Origin: Streptomyces sp. CB01635
GTDB lineage: Bacteria; Actinomycetota; Actinomycetes; Streptomycetales; Streptomycetaceae
NCBI RefSeq assembly: GCF_002803065.1
Contig: NZ_NNBL01000001.1
Coordinates: 590,724-654,723 of the forward strand
Length of the DNA stretch: 64,000 bases
Direction of reading: 5' to 3'
The notes beneath the pieces were generated by a model. The model did not search any database. It was not told where the DNA came from and saw nothing but the letters and a program-made list of their open reading frames with translations. The position numbers and the translations under genes were made by a program. Of the stretch, positions 42,447 to 52,748 are shown piece by piece (positions within the stretch are counted from its first letter, which is position 1; every line of letters starts with the position of its first letter).

Positions 42447-43118
42447 TCCCCGGTGAGGCCGCGCCAGTAGCGGTCGGCGGGCTCCCGCAGCGCCCGCCAC
42501 GCGTCGACGAACAGCCGGGTCGCTGCGCGGCCCGGCCAGTCGTCCGGCAGCAGCGCGCCCGGTAGCCGCGGATCCCGCTCGAACGTCCCGCGCCAGGCGT
42601 GCACCAGCCGGGTCCTGGCCACGAAAGCGGCCGCGTCGCCGGACGCGTCTTCTGCCGCGCGGAGGCCACCGAAGCGCGCCACGAACCGCTCGTGGCTCTC
42701 CCGGACCGCGGCCAGGTCCCAGGCCCGCTCGATGAGCCGCGCGTCGTCCGGCGTGCGCGACGTCAGCCACAGCGCGTACGCGTCGAGGCCCTGCTCGTAC
42801 AGCAGCTCACGCAGCACCGGCACACCACCGGCGTCGGCGGCCACCCACACGCCCTGCCCGAGCGGCCCGAACCCCTCGAACGCCAGCTGCTGTTCCACCA
42901 GCGCCCGTTCACGCCACTCTCCGGCCGGTACGCGCAGCAGCAGCTGCTGCCACTCGCCGCCCCAGGCCGTCTCGTCGACCGCGCGCTCCAGCCGGTGCGT
43001 CCACGCGGTGAGCAGCGTCACCAGGCGCGGCTCCAGGACGAGGCGGGTCCTGCGCCCGGCCGGCTCCGTGCGTACCCAGCCCTCCCGCGCGAGCCGCGTC
43101 AGAGCGCGTCGCGTCGCC
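42425..43118 (-). pseudogene. PaaX-family regulator, 5' end deleted
   Basis: The conceptual product begins abruptly in the winged helix (ATRRALTRLAREGWVRTE; full PaaX proteins have about 50 residues before this) and then follows the family to the end (WHGEWQQLL-like WGGEWQQLLLRVPAGEWRER, ARLIERAWDLAAVRESHERF). The N-terminal part and promoter are missing; reading further upstream runs antisense to the LLM remnant. PaaX proteins repress aromatic (phenylacetyl-CoA) or related catabolic genes. A shortened protein from an internal GTG is conceivable but would lack most of the DNA-binding domain. Confidence 0.85.
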
Positions 43119-43615
43119 ACGGCCACACCGCCGACCGCGCCGCCTGGCGCCTCGTCGTCCCGATGCACCTCGCCGAGACCCGCGAGGCGGCCCGCGAGCA
43201 GGCGGCGTACGGGGTGCTGCACCTGGTGCGCTACATCGAGGGCCTGTCCGGCACGGAGCTGCCCTGGGGCCGCACCGCGAAGGACGCGCTCGACCGGTGG
43301 ACGTCCGAGGGCTTCCCGGTCTTCGGGGTCGCCACCATCGGCACTCCGGACGACGCCCTGGCCCGTGTCGAGGCGCTCACCGAGGCCTGCGGCGGCTTCG
43401 GCACGCTCCTCCTGCTCGGCCTCCCGACCGGCACCCCCGCCGCCAAGCGCCGCAGCTACGAACTGTTCGCCGAGTACGTCGTCCCGCACTGCACCGGCGC
43501 GAACCGGCGCCGCACTGCTTCGGCCGCCTGGGCCCACGAGAACAGCGAGCGGTTCGTCGGGGCGATGCGCAGCGCGGTCGAGGCGGCGGTGCGCGGCGGG
43601 GGAGAGGGCCGATGA
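43110..43615 (+). pseudogene. LLM-class flavin oxidoreductase, only the C-terminal part left
   Basis: About 168 codons matching the C-terminal half of luciferase-like oxidoreductases: HGHTADRAAWRLVVPMHLAE (start of the surviving part), then FGVATIGTPDDALARVEAL and GGFGTLLLLGLP. The N-terminal TIM-barrel half, start codon and ribosome site are missing; the first ATG (43163) has no Shine-Dalgarno. It abuts the truncated PaaX gene head to head at about 43110-43118. The stop still overlaps the next start (ATGA), the mark of the former operon with the dehydrogenase. Confidence 0.85.
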
Positions 43616-44658
43616 GGGCCGCCGTCCTGCGCCGCGGCCGGTTCGTCGAGGACGACGTGCCCGAGCCCGTGCCGGGCCCCGGACAGGTCCTTGCCGAGCC
43701 GCTCGCCACCGGCATCTGCGGCTCCGACCTGTCCGCCGCCCGCCACACCGACGCCTTCCTGCGCGCCTCCCGCGACTCCGGCACCGAGGCGTTCCTGTTC
43801 GACCCGGACGCCGACCTGGTCATGGGGCACGAGCTGTGCGCGCGGGTGCTGAGCCCGGGTGAGTGGCAGGGCCGGGTCGTCGTCGGGCTGCCGTGGGCGC
43901 TCGACGCGGGCGGCACCCTGCGCGCCGTCGGATACGCCACCGCCTTCCCGGGCGGCTTCGGGCAGCGCGTCGTGCTCCAGGAGGCCGCGCTGATCCCCGT
44001 GCCCGACCACGTGGCGCCGCATGCCGCCGCGCTCACCGAGCCGCTCGCCGTGGGGTTCGGGAACGTCGCGCGGGCCGCGCCCGAGCCCGGCTCCGGGGCC
44101 GTCGTCATCGGGGCGGGGCCGATCGGCCTGGGAGCCGTCGCCGCGCTCGTGGAGCGGGGCGTGGCGCCCGTCGTCGTATCGGAGCCGTCCCCGAGGCGGC
44201 GAGCCCTCGCCGAGCGCTTCGGCGCGCAGGTGTGCGTCGACCCGGCGGCACAGGACCCCTTCGACGCATGGCGGGCGGCCGCGCCCGCGGACACGCCGCT
44301 CACGGTCCTGGAGTGCTCGGGCCGGGCCGGCATGTTCAACGAGATCCTGCACAGGGCGCCGCGTCAGACGCGGGTGCTCCTGATCGGGGCCTGCATGACG
44401 GAGGACGTCTTCACCCCCGTCGTCGGCCTCTACAAGGACATCACGGTGACCATGTGCATGGCGTACCCGCCGGAGGAGTTCGGCAGGACCCTGGACCGCA
44501 TCGCGGACGGCACGATCGACGCGGCCACGCTCGTGACGGGCCAGGTGGGCCTCGGCGGCGTGTCCGCGGCCCTGGACACGCTCCGGCAGCCGGACGACCA
44601 CGTGAAGGTCCTGGTACGCCCGGGCCTGCCCGGCACCGGCCTGCACCCCGCTCCCTGA
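43612..44658 (+). CDS. zinc-dependent medium-chain alcohol dehydrogenase
   Basis: A 348-residue MDR dehydrogenase. The zinc ligands are C36 (TGICGSDLS) and the GHE of VMGHELCARV; the NAD-binding fold is AVVIGAGPIGLGAVAALVER. The structural-zinc four-Cys lobe is missing, replaced by an insertion around residues 45-65. It oxidises an unknown alcohol. Its start overlaps the stop of the LLM remnant, so its original promoter was probably lost with the deletion at 43.11 kb; expression may now depend on read-through from livFGHMJ. Confidence 0.88.
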   Translation: MRAAVLRRGRFVEDDVPEPVPGPGQVLAEPLATGICGSDLSAARHTDAFLRASRDSGTEAFLFDPDADLVMGHELCARVLSPGEWQGRVVVGLPWALDAGGTLRAVGYATAFPGGFGQRVVLQEAALIPVPDHVAPHAAALTEPLAVGFGNVARAAPEPGSGAVVIGAGPIGLGAVAALVERGVAPVVVSEPSPRRRALAERFGAQVCVDPAAQDPFDAWRAAAPADTPLTVLECSGRAGMFNEILHRAPRQTRVLLIGACMTEDVFTPVVGLYKDITVTMCMAYPPEEFGRTLDRIADGTIDAATLVTGQVGLGGVSAALDTLRQPDDHVKVLVRPGLPGTGLHPAP

Positions 44659-44663
44659 GACAG

Positions 44664-44701
44664 CCGAAGGGCCCCGAACCAAGCGGTTCGGGGCCCTTCG
44701 G
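44664..44701. terminator. strong hairpin terminator between the dehydrogenase and pssA
   Basis: A perfect 17-bp stem, CCGAAGGGCCCCGAACC with GGTTCGGGGCCCTTCGG, and a four-base loop AAGC. It sits between convergent genes and can work in both directions. Confidence 0.92.
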
Positions 44702-44716
44702 ACGTACGGGTACGGG

Positions 44717-45571
44717 TTACGGAAGCTGCGCGGCGCGTGCCTCGCGGCGGTTGTCCCGGAAGTTGTTCACCCTCCGGGCCGTCGCGAACAGCGGGATCAC
44801 GGCGCCGAGGACCAGCTGGAGCGCGCAGCCGGTCTGGAGCAGCAGCTGGCCGCCGGGGGCGTCGAACGCCCAGGCCGCCAGGAGCCCCATCGCCGCCACG
44901 ATCCACCCCAGCATCGCGACCGCAAGCGGACCGCGCGGCTTCGGGTACTCGACGCGGCTCACCATCAGCCAGGCCGTACCGATGATCGCGAGGACCGTGG
45001 CCACGAACGGCAGCTCGAGGAGCACGATCGACACGACCGTGAGCGCCCCGAAGGGGCTCGGCATGCCTTGGAAGGTGCCGTCCTTCACCGTCACGCACGA
45101 GAATCTCGCGAGCCTGAGCACGACGGCCAGGAGCACCACGATGGCGCCCACCGCCGCCACCCGCTGATGCGCGTCGTCCGCGACCATGCCGTACACGAGG
45201 ACGAAGTACGCGGGTGCGAGGCCGAAGCTGATGAGGTCCGAGAGGTTGTCCAGCTCGGCGCCCATCGGCGACGAGCGGAGCTTGCGCGCCACCAGGCCGT
45301 CGAACAGGTCGAAGATTGCCGCGGCCAGCATCAGGATCACGGCCGTGGCCGCGCTGTGCCGGGCCATGCCCGACTCCTGGCTGCCCTGGAGGTGCGGGAT
45401 CAGGATGCCGGTGGTGGTGAAGTACACCGCCATGAAGCCGCACGTGGCGTTACCGAGCGTGAGGGTGTCCGCTATCGACAGGCGCAGTGAAAGCGGCATT
45501 TCCTCCGCTTCGTCCGCCTCCTCGGCCTCGGGCACCCACCCGGCCTGCGTCTCTGGATCAGTCACGGTCAA
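44717..45571 (-). CDS. pssA: CDP-diacylglycerol--serine O-phosphatidyltransferase
   Basis: A 284-residue membrane enzyme making phosphatidylserine from CDP-diacylglycerol and serine. The CDP-alcohol phosphotransferase motif is DGLVARKLRSSPMGAELDNL then SD; the spacing between AR and the next Gly is seven residues, one fewer than the textbook motif, which I believe is usual for streptomycete PssA. About six to eight transmembrane helices follow. It overlaps psd by 14 bp, so the two steps to phosphatidylethanolamine are coupled. Confidence 0.95.
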   Translation of the reverse strand: MTVTDPETQAGWVPEAEEADEAEEMPLSLRLSIADTLTLGNATCGFMAVYFTTTGILIPHLQGSQESGMARHSAATAVILMLAAAIFDLFDGLVARKLRSSPMGAELDNLSDLISFGLAPAYFVLVYGMVADDAHQRVAAVGAIVVLLAVVLRLARFSCVTVKDGTFQGMPSPFGALTVVSIVLLELPFVATVLAIIGTAWLMVSRVEYPKPRGPLAVAMLGWIVAAMGLLAAWAFDAPGGQLLLQTGCALQLVLGAVIPLFATARRVNNFRDNRREARAAQLP

Positions 45572-46214
45572 TGCGAGTCACCCCAGCCACGGTCTTCTGG
45601 CCGACCTCGAGCGCGACCTCGACACCCTCGGGGAGGTAGATGTCGACGCGCGACCCGAAGCGGATCAGACCGATGCGCTCGCCCTGCTCGAGCTTGGTGC
45701 CCTGCGGGACGTACGGGACGATCCGGCGGGCGACCGCACCGGCGATCTGCACCATCTCGATGTCGCCGAGCTCGGTGTCGAAGTGCCAGACAACGCGCTC
45801 GTTGTTCTCGCTCTCCTTGTTGAACGCCGGGACGAACCCGCCGGGGATGTGCTCCACGGACGTCACCGTGCCCGCCAGTGGCGCGCGGTTGACGTGGACG
45901 TTCAGCGGGCTCATGAAGATCGCGACCCGGGTCCGCCCGTCCTTCCACGGCATGATGCTCTGCACCACGCCGTCGGCCGGGGAGATGACCCGGCCGGGGG
46001 CGATCTCACGCTCGGGGTCGCGGAAGAACCACAGCATGCCGGCCGCCAGAGCGGTGGCGGGTACGGCTACTGCGGCGGCCTTCTTGGAGCGACGCGAACG
46101 GGCCAGGCTCAGGGCGGCTGTGGCGACGGTCGGCAGGAGCCACGGCGATGCTCCGCGCGCAATGCGTCCACCCAGGACGCCGTCGCGTGGTGCAGAGGTT
46201 TGGCTGTGGGGCAT
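45558..46214 (-). CDS. psd: phosphatidylserine decarboxylase, short archaeal/actinobacterial type
   Basis: A 218-residue proenzyme that decarboxylates phosphatidylserine to phosphatidylethanolamine. One or two N-terminal transmembrane stretches precede the catalytic part: SPADGVVQSI (D81), SPLNVHVNRAP (H107) and RFGSRVD, where cleavage between G187 and S188 should make the pyruvoyl group in place of the LGST of E. coli Psd. The length is typical of the short subtype. First gene of a psd-pssA pair, 171 bp downstream of the ethylmalonyl-CoA operon. Confidence 0.94.
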   Translation of the reverse strand: MPHSQTSAPRDGVLGGRIARGASPWLLPTVATAALSLARSRRSKKAAAVAVPATALAAGMLWFFRDPEREIAPGRVISPADGVVQSIMPWKDGRTRVAIFMSPLNVHVNRAPLAGTVTSVEHIPGGFVPAFNKESENNERVVWHFDTELGDIEMVQIAGAVARRIVPYVPQGTKLEQGERIGLIRFGSRVDIYLPEGVEVALEVGQKTVAGVTRIDRD

Positions 46215-46339
46215 GGATGACCTTCGTAGCGGATGATGCCGCGCTCTGTACGGGGGGACGGCGGCTTTTCCGGGATGCTATCGGTTGCGAGCCACAACTG
46301 GGCAAGCCAGGAAGCTGAGTCGGCGGCTGAAGAGTGCTG

Positions 46340-46376
46340 ACAGGGTGTGATCTTCTTCTCGAACAAAACACCCTGT
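46340..46376 (-). terminator. hairpin after the ethylmalonyl-CoA pathway operon
   Basis: ACAGGGTGT (46340-46348) and ACACCCTGT (46368-46376) form a perfect 9-bp stem with a 19-base loop, nine bases after the acyl-CoA dehydrogenase stop. No U-tract. It separates this operon from psd-pssA. Confidence 0.6.
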
Positions 46377-46385
46377 AGCGGACAT

Positions 46386-47591
<1,206 letters not shown>

Positions 47592-47593
47592 GG

Positions 47594-48106
47594 CTACTTC
47601 TCCTGCTCCTTGAGCTGGGGGCGGCCGGGCTGCTCGCCGCCGCGCTCCTTGATGTACGTCTCGGTGGGGACCATCACCTTGCGGCGGAACACGCAGACCA
47701 GCGTGCCGTCCTGCTTGTAGCCCTTGGTCTCCACGTAGACGATCCCGCGGTCGTTCTTCGACTTCGACGGCGTCTTGTCGAGGACCGTGGTCTCGCCGTA
47801 GATCGTGTCGCCGTGGAAGGTCGGCGCGACATGGCGCAGCGACTCGATCTCGAGGTTCGCGATCGCCTTGCCCGACACGTCCGGGACGGACATGCCGAGG
47901 AGCAGCGAGTAGATGTAGTTCCCGACGACGACGTTCTTGCCGAAGTCCGTCGTGTTCTCCGCATAGTTCGTGTCCATGTGGAGCGGGTGGTGGTTCATCG
48001 TCAGGAGACAGAAGAGGTGGTCGTCGTACTCGGTGACGGTCTTTCCGGGCCAGTGCTTGTAGACCGCGCCGACCTCGAACTCTTCGTAGGTGCGTCCGAA
48101 CTGCAT
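47594..48106 (-). CDS. MaoC-like hydratase, probable mesaconyl-CoA hydratase
   Basis: A 170-residue hot-dog-fold protein: GRTYEEFEVGAVYKHWPGKT, LFCLLTMNHHPLHMDTNYAE (the hydratase-2 active-site region with Asn and His), and GNYIYSLLLGMSVPDVSG. It would hydrate mesaconyl-CoA to beta-methylmalyl-CoA. It is a single hot-dog domain, whereas proteobacterial mesaconyl-CoA hydratases, as I recall, are double-length; so it probably works as a dimer of single domains. Five bases from the lyase gene upstream. Confidence 0.85.
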   Translation of the reverse strand: MQFGRTYEEFEVGAVYKHWPGKTVTEYDDHLFCLLTMNHHPLHMDTNYAENTTDFGKNVVVGNYIYSLLLGMSVPDVSGKAIANLEIESLRHVAPTFHGDTIYGETTVLDKTPSKSKNDRGIVYVETKGYKQDGTLVCVFRRKVMVPTETYIKERGGEQPGRPQLKEQEK

Positions 48107-48111
48107 GGTGC

Positions 48112-49077
48112 TCAGGCCTCCGGGGCTTCGAACTTGGAGGTGCGCTGCATGCCCGCTGCGCGTCCCTTGCCGGAGATGACGAGGGCCATCTTGCGGCTGG
48201 CCTCGTCGATCATCTCGTCGCCCAGCATCGCCGAGCCCTTCTTGCCGCCGGCCTCGGACGTGCAGAAGTCGTACGCGTCCAGGATCAGCTCGGCGTGGTC
48301 GTAGTCCTCCTGCGAGGGCGAGAAGATCTCGTTCGCCGCGGCGACCTGGTCCGGGTGCAGCACCCACTTGCCGTCGAAACCGAGGGCTGCGGCGCGCTTC
48401 GCGACCGCCTTGTAGCCCTCCTGGTTGCGGATCTGCAGGTAGGGGCCGTCGATCGCCTGGAGGTTGTTGGCGCGGGCGGCCATCAGGATCTTCATCAGGA
48501 TGTAGTGGTAGGCGTCGGCGTCGTAGCCGGGCGGCTGCTCGCCGACGACCAGGGACTTCATGTTGATGGAGGCCATGAAGTCGGCCGGGCCGAAGATGAT
48601 CGTCTCGACGCGCTGGGAGGCCGTCGCGATCGTGTTGACGTTGTTGAGGCCCTGCGCGTTCTCGATCTGCGCCTCGATACCGATCTTGCCGGTCTCGAAG
48701 CCCATCGTCTTCTCGATCTGCGTGAGCAGCAGGTCGAGCGCGACGATCTGCTGGGCGTCCTGGACCTTCGGCAGCATGATGCAGTCGAGGTTCTGGCCCG
48801 CGCCCTCGACGACCGTGACGACATCGCGGTACGTCCACTCGGTTGTCCAGTCGTTCACACGCACCACACGCGTCTTGCCCGTCCAGTCGCCCTCGTTGAG
48901 GAACTTGACGATGGTGTGCCGGGCCTCCGGCTTCGCGAGCGGCGCGCAGGCGTCCTCCAGGTCAAGGAAGACCTGGTCGGCGGGCAGACCCTGGGCCTTC
49001 TCCAGGAAGCGCGGGTTCGATCCCGGGACCGCGAGACACGAGCGGCGGGGACGGAGACGGTTGATGGGCGCGGTCAT
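48112..49077 (-). CDS. CitE-like CoA lyase, probable malyl-CoA/beta-methylmalyl-CoA lyase
   Basis: A 321-residue HpcH/HpaI/CitE-family lyase. RRSCLAVPGSNPRFLEKAQG starts the barrel, FLDLEDACAP gives the Mg2+-binding acidic residues, and GIEAQIENAQGLNN and FGPADFMASI continue the active site. In the ethylmalonyl-CoA pathway it splits beta-methylmalyl-CoA to glyoxylate and propionyl-CoA and can also handle malyl-CoA. Its ATG overlaps the mutase stop. Confidence 0.9.
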   Translation of the reverse strand: MTAPINRLRPRRSCLAVPGSNPRFLEKAQGLPADQVFLDLEDACAPLAKPEARHTIVKFLNEGDWTGKTRVVRVNDWTTEWTYRDVVTVVEGAGQNLDCIMLPKVQDAQQIVALDLLLTQIEKTMGFETGKIGIEAQIENAQGLNNVNTIATASQRVETIIFGPADFMASINMKSLVVGEQPPGYDADAYHYILMKILMAARANNLQAIDGPYLQIRNQEGYKAVAKRAAALGFDGKWVLHPDQVAAANEIFSPSQEDYDHAELILDAYDFCTSEAGGKKGSAMLGDEMIDEASRKMALVISGKGRAAGMQRTSKFEAPEA

Positions 49078-51122
49078 GCGGGGACCTCCAGAGGGTCGAG
49101 CTGGTTCGCTTGCCGGATCTCGTCGACGATACGTCCGATGATCTCCGTGATGCCGAAGTCCTTGGGGGTGAAGACGGCGGCCACGCCCGCGCGCTTCAGG
49201 TCCTCGGCATCGCCGTTGGGAATGATGCCGCCGACGATCACCGGGATCTCGGCGGCGCCCGCCTCGCGCAGCCGGTCGAGGACGTCGGGCACCAGGGCGG
49301 CGTGCGACCCGGAGAGGATCGACAGGCCGACGCAGTGCACGTCCTCGGCGAGCGCGGCGGACACGATCTGTTCGGGCGTGAGCCTGATGCCCTGGTAGAC
49401 CACCTCGAAGCCCGCGTCACGCGCGCGTACGGCGATCTGCTCGGCGCCGTTCGAGTGCCCGTCGAGGCCCGGCTTGCCGACCAGGAGGCGCAGCTTGCCG
49501 CCGAGCTCGTCGCCGGTGCGGCGGACCTTCTCGCGGACGAGGGCGAGCGGCGTGCCCGCCTCGGCGGTGACGGCGACCGGCGCCGACGAGACGCCCGTGG
49601 GGGCGCGGAACTCGCCGAACACCTCGCGCAGTGCCTGTGACCACTCGCCGGTGGTGACACCCGCACGGGCGCATTCGAGCGTGGCTTCCATCAGGTTCTC
49701 GGTGCCGGCCGCGGCCGCCTTCAGGCGCTCCACGGCCTGCTGGGTGGTCGGGTAGTGGTACGGGTCGCCCATGCCCTGCCGGTCGCTCGACTCCTGGCGC
49801 GTGGTGCGCCACTCGTCGATGGCCCGCACGACCCGCGACTCGACCTGGTGATCCACCGTCATGATCGCGGCGTCCAGGTCGGCGGTGAGCGGGTTCGGCT
49901 CGGTCGACTCGTGGATGTTCACGCCGACGATCTTCTCCTCGCCGCCCTCGATCCGCGCCCGGCGCTCGGCGTGCGAGGAGACGAGCTGCGACTTGAGGTA
50001 GCCGGACTCGACGGCGGCCATCGCGCCGCCCATCTCCTGGATCCGCTCGATCTCGGCGAACGAGTCGGCGACGAGCTCGTCGACCTTCTTCTCGATGACG
50101 TGCGATCCCGCGAAGATGTCCTCGTACTCCAGCAGGTCGCTCTCGTGCGCGAGGACCTGCTGGATGCGCAGGGACCACTGCTGGTCCCAGGGGCGGGGCA
50201 GTCCGAGCGCCTCGTTCCAGGCCGGGAGCTGGACGGCGCGGGCGCGGGCGTCCTTGGACAGCGTCACGGCCAGCATCTCCAGGACGATGCGCTGGACGTT
50301 GTTCTCCGGCTGCGCCTCGGTCAGGCCCAGGGAGTTGACCTGGACGCCGTAGCGGAAGCGGCGCTGCTTCGCGTTCTCGATGCCGTACCGCTCGCGTGTG
50401 ATCTGGTCCCAGATCCGCCCGAACGCCCGCATCTTGCACATCTCCTCGATGAAGCGGACACCCGCGTTCACGAAGAAGGAGATGCGGGCCACGACGTCCC
50501 CGAACTTCTCGGCGGGGACCTGCCCTGAGTCGCGTACGGCATCGAGAACGGCGATGGCGGTGGACATCGCGTACGCGATCTCCTGGACCGGTGTGGCCCC
50601 CGCCTCCTGGAGGTGGTAGCTGCAGATGTTGATCGGGTTCCACTTCGGCATGTGCCGGACCGTGTACGCGATCATGTCCGTCGTCAGCCGCAGGGAGGGA
50701 GCCGGCGGGAACACGTGCGTGCCCCGCGACAGGTACTCCTTGACGATGTCGTTCTGCGTCGTGCCCTGGAGCTGGGTGATGTCCGCGCCCTGCTCCTCGG
50801 CGACGACCTGGTAGAGCGCCAGGAGCCACATGGCGGTGGCGTTGATGGTCATCGAGGTGTTCATCTGCTCCAGGGGGATGTCCTGGAACAGCCGGCGCAT
50901 GTCACCGAGGTGCGAGACCGGCACCCCGACCCGGCCGACCTCGCCGCGGGCGAGGATGTGGTCCGGGTCGTAGCCGGTCTGCGTCGGCAGGTCGAACGCG
51001 ACCGACAGACCCGTCTGGCCCTTGGCGAGATTGCGCCGGTACAGCTCGTTGGACGCCTCAGCCGTGGAGTGACCGGCGTACGTGCGCATCAGCCACGGCC
51101 GGTCCTTCTGGCGCTCAGTCAT
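49074..51122 (-). CDS. meaA: ethylmalonyl-CoA mutase (coenzyme B12-dependent, MeaA)
   Basis: A 682-residue mutase containing both the catalytic barrel (RPWLMRTYAGHSTAEASNEL, DLPTQTGYDPDH, NICSYHLQEAGATP) and a C-terminal B12 domain with the DxHxxG motif DGHSNG near residue 553 and SILSGSHAALVP. It converts ethylmalonyl-CoA to methylsuccinyl-CoA. The gene next to ccr in Streptomyces is the known meaA. It lies 21 bp after ccr and overlaps the lyase gene. Confidence 0.94.
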   Translation of the reverse strand: MTERQKDRPWLMRTYAGHSTAEASNELYRRNLAKGQTGLSVAFDLPTQTGYDPDHILARGEVGRVGVPVSHLGDMRRLFQDIPLEQMNTSMTINATAMWLLALYQVVAEEQGADITQLQGTTQNDIVKEYLSRGTHVFPPAPSLRLTTDMIAYTVRHMPKWNPINICSYHLQEAGATPVQEIAYAMSTAIAVLDAVRDSGQVPAEKFGDVVARISFFVNAGVRFIEEMCKMRAFGRIWDQITRERYGIENAKQRRFRYGVQVNSLGLTEAQPENNVQRIVLEMLAVTLSKDARARAVQLPAWNEALGLPRPWDQQWSLRIQQVLAHESDLLEYEDIFAGSHVIEKKVDELVADSFAEIERIQEMGGAMAAVESGYLKSQLVSSHAERRARIEGGEEKIVGVNIHESTEPNPLTADLDAAIMTVDHQVESRVVRAIDEWRTTRQESSDRQGMGDPYHYPTTQQAVERLKAAAAGTENLMEATLECARAGVTTGEWSQALREVFGEFRAPTGVSSAPVAVTAEAGTPLALVREKVRRTGDELGGKLRLLVGKPGLDGHSNGAEQIAVRARDAGFEVVYQGIRLTPEQIVSAALAEDVHCVGLSILSGSHAALVPDVLDRLREAGAAEIPVIVGGIIPNGDAEDLKRAGVAAVFTPKDFGITEIIGRIVDEIRQANQLDPLEVPA

Positions 51123-51143
51123 GTTCCGCTACTCCTCAGGGGT

Positions 51144-52481
51144 TCAGATGTTGCGGAAGCGGTTGATGGCGTCGAGGTGCTGGGCGCGCAGTTCCTGGTC
51201 GCGGACGCCCAGGCCCTCCTTCGGGGCCAGCGCGAGGACGCCGACCTTGCCCTGGTGGAGGTTGCGGTGCACGTCGTAGGCGGCCTGGCCGGTGTCCTCG
51301 AGGGAGTACACCTTCGAGAGCGTCGGGTGGATCTTGCCCTTGGCGACCAGGCGGTTCGCCTCCCACGCCTCGCGGTAGTTGGCGAAGTGCGAGCCCACGA
51401 TCTTCTTGAGGGACATCCACAGGTAGCGGTTGTCGTACTCGTGGTTGTAGCCGGACGTCGAGGCGCAGGTGACGATCGTGCCGCCCTTGCGGGTGACGTA
51501 CACGGAGGCGCCGAAGGTCTCGCGGCCCGGGTGCTCGAAGACGATGTCGACGTCCTCGCCGCCGGTCAGCTCGCGGATGCGCTTGCCGAAGCGCTTCCAC
51601 TCCTTGGGGTCCTGGGTGTGCTCGTCCTTCCAGAACTTGTAGCCCTCGGCGTTGCGGTCGATGACCGCTTCGGCGCCCATGGCCTCGCAGATGGCAGCCT
51701 TCTCCGGGCTGGAGACGACACAGATCGGGTTGGCGCCGCCGGCCAGCGCGAACTGCGTGGCGTACGAGCCGAGTCCGCCGCTGGCGCCCCAGATCAGGAC
51801 GTTGTCGCCCTGCTTCATGCCGGCGCCGTTGCGGGAGACGAGCTGGCGGTACGCGGTGGAGTTCACCAGGCCGGGGGCCGCGGCCTCTTCCCAGCTCAGG
51901 TGGTCCGGCTTCGGCATCAGCTGGTTGGACTTGACGAGCGCGATCTCGGCGAGGCCGCCGAAGTTCGTCTCGAAGCCCCAGATGCGCTGCTCGGGGTCGA
52001 GCATCGTGTCGTTGTGGCCGTCCGAGGACTCCAGCTCGACGGAGAGGCAGTGCGCGACGACCTCGTCGCCGGGGTTCCAGGCGTTGACGCCGGGACCGGT
52101 GCGCAGCACGACGCCCGCGAGGTCGGAACCGATGATGTGGTACGGCAGGTCGTGGCGCTTGGTGAGCTCCGACAGGCGTCCGTAGCGCTCCAGGAAGCTG
52201 AAGGTGGACACCGGCTCGAAGATCGAGGTCCAGACCGAGTTGTAGTTCACGGAGCTGGCCATGACGGCCACGAGCGCCTCGCCCGGGCCGAGTTCCGGGA
52301 CCGGCACGTCGTCCAGGTGGATCGACTTGCGGGGGTCCTTGTCCCGGGTGTCGAGGCCGGCGAACATCTCCGTCTCGTCCTTGTGCACGGTGATGGCGCG
52401 GTACGACTCGGGGAGCGGCAGAGCGGCGAAGTCGGCGGAGGTCGACTCCGGCGACTGAATCGCGTCCAGGATTTCCTTCAC
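51144..52481 (-). CDS. ccr: crotonyl-CoA carboxylase/reductase
   Basis: A 445-residue MDR enzyme that reduces crotonyl-CoA with NADPH while fixing CO2 to give ethylmalonyl-CoA, the defining step of the pathway and a source of polyketide extender units. ESYRAITVHKDETEMFAGLD, SSVNYNSVWTSIFEP and the nucleotide-binding IWGASGGLGSYATQFALAGG are typical. The GTG at 52481 is fixed by GGAGG seven bases upstream; the frame stays open for another 94 codons, but those lie in the leader. Its promoter is proposed at 52720-52748. Confidence 0.96.
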   Translation of the reverse strand: MKEILDAIQSPESTSADFAALPLPESYRAITVHKDETEMFAGLDTRDKDPRKSIHLDDVPVPELGPGEALVAVMASSVNYNSVWTSIFEPVSTFSFLERYGRLSELTKRHDLPYHIIGSDLAGVVLRTGPGVNAWNPGDEVVAHCLSVELESSDGHNDTMLDPEQRIWGFETNFGGLAEIALVKSNQLMPKPDHLSWEEAAAPGLVNSTAYRQLVSRNGAGMKQGDNVLIWGASGGLGSYATQFALAGGANPICVVSSPEKAAICEAMGAEAVIDRNAEGYKFWKDEHTQDPKEWKRFGKRIRELTGGEDVDIVFEHPGRETFGASVYVTRKGGTIVTCASTSGYNHEYDNRYLWMSLKKIVGSHFANYREAWEANRLVAKGKIHPTLSKVYSLEDTGQAAYDVHRNLHQGKVGVLALAPKEGLGVRDQELRAQHLDAINRFRNI

Positions 52482-52719
52482 GATGTTGCCTCCGGCGATT
52501 CGTCCCAGGGGGACGTTGAGGGTTACGTCGGGGTGGAGTGCTGCTGTGTGGGTGGAGAGGTGCCGTCGGTTCGGCGGGGTGTTGCTACGGCAGCGCTTGG
52601 TCGGCGCGAGAAGTTTGCCTGTGACGCAGGCGTCCGGGCGCGCTCGCCACGGATTGGGTGGCTTGCGGGGACAGCCGGCGTACGGAAGTTCTCTGCACGC
52701 CGGCCGCCCGGACACCTTC
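52482..52719 (-). other. long 5' leader of the ccr operon
   Basis: About 235 bases separate the proposed -10 from the ccr start. The leader contains one small perfect hairpin, GCCTG-TGACG-CAGGC (52617-52631), and otherwise no structure I can name. The ccr frame is open through it, but codon use there is not that of a gene and no good start is present. Confidence 0.45.
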
Positions 52720-52748
52720 AACGTATGGCACCGCGTGCCAGTCGGCAA
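52720..52748 (-). promoter_or_regulatory. ccr operon promoter with a palindrome in the -35/-10 spacer
   Basis: On the minus strand TTGCCG (52748-52743), a 17-base spacer, then TACGTT (52725-52720). The spacer is almost entirely the 15-bp palindrome TGGCAC-GCG-GTGCCA. A second half-site, TGGGTGCCA, lies at 52754-52762. A regulator bound to this site would directly compete with RNA polymerase. The TetR protein encoded at 53159-53965 is the nearest candidate. Confidence 0.6.
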
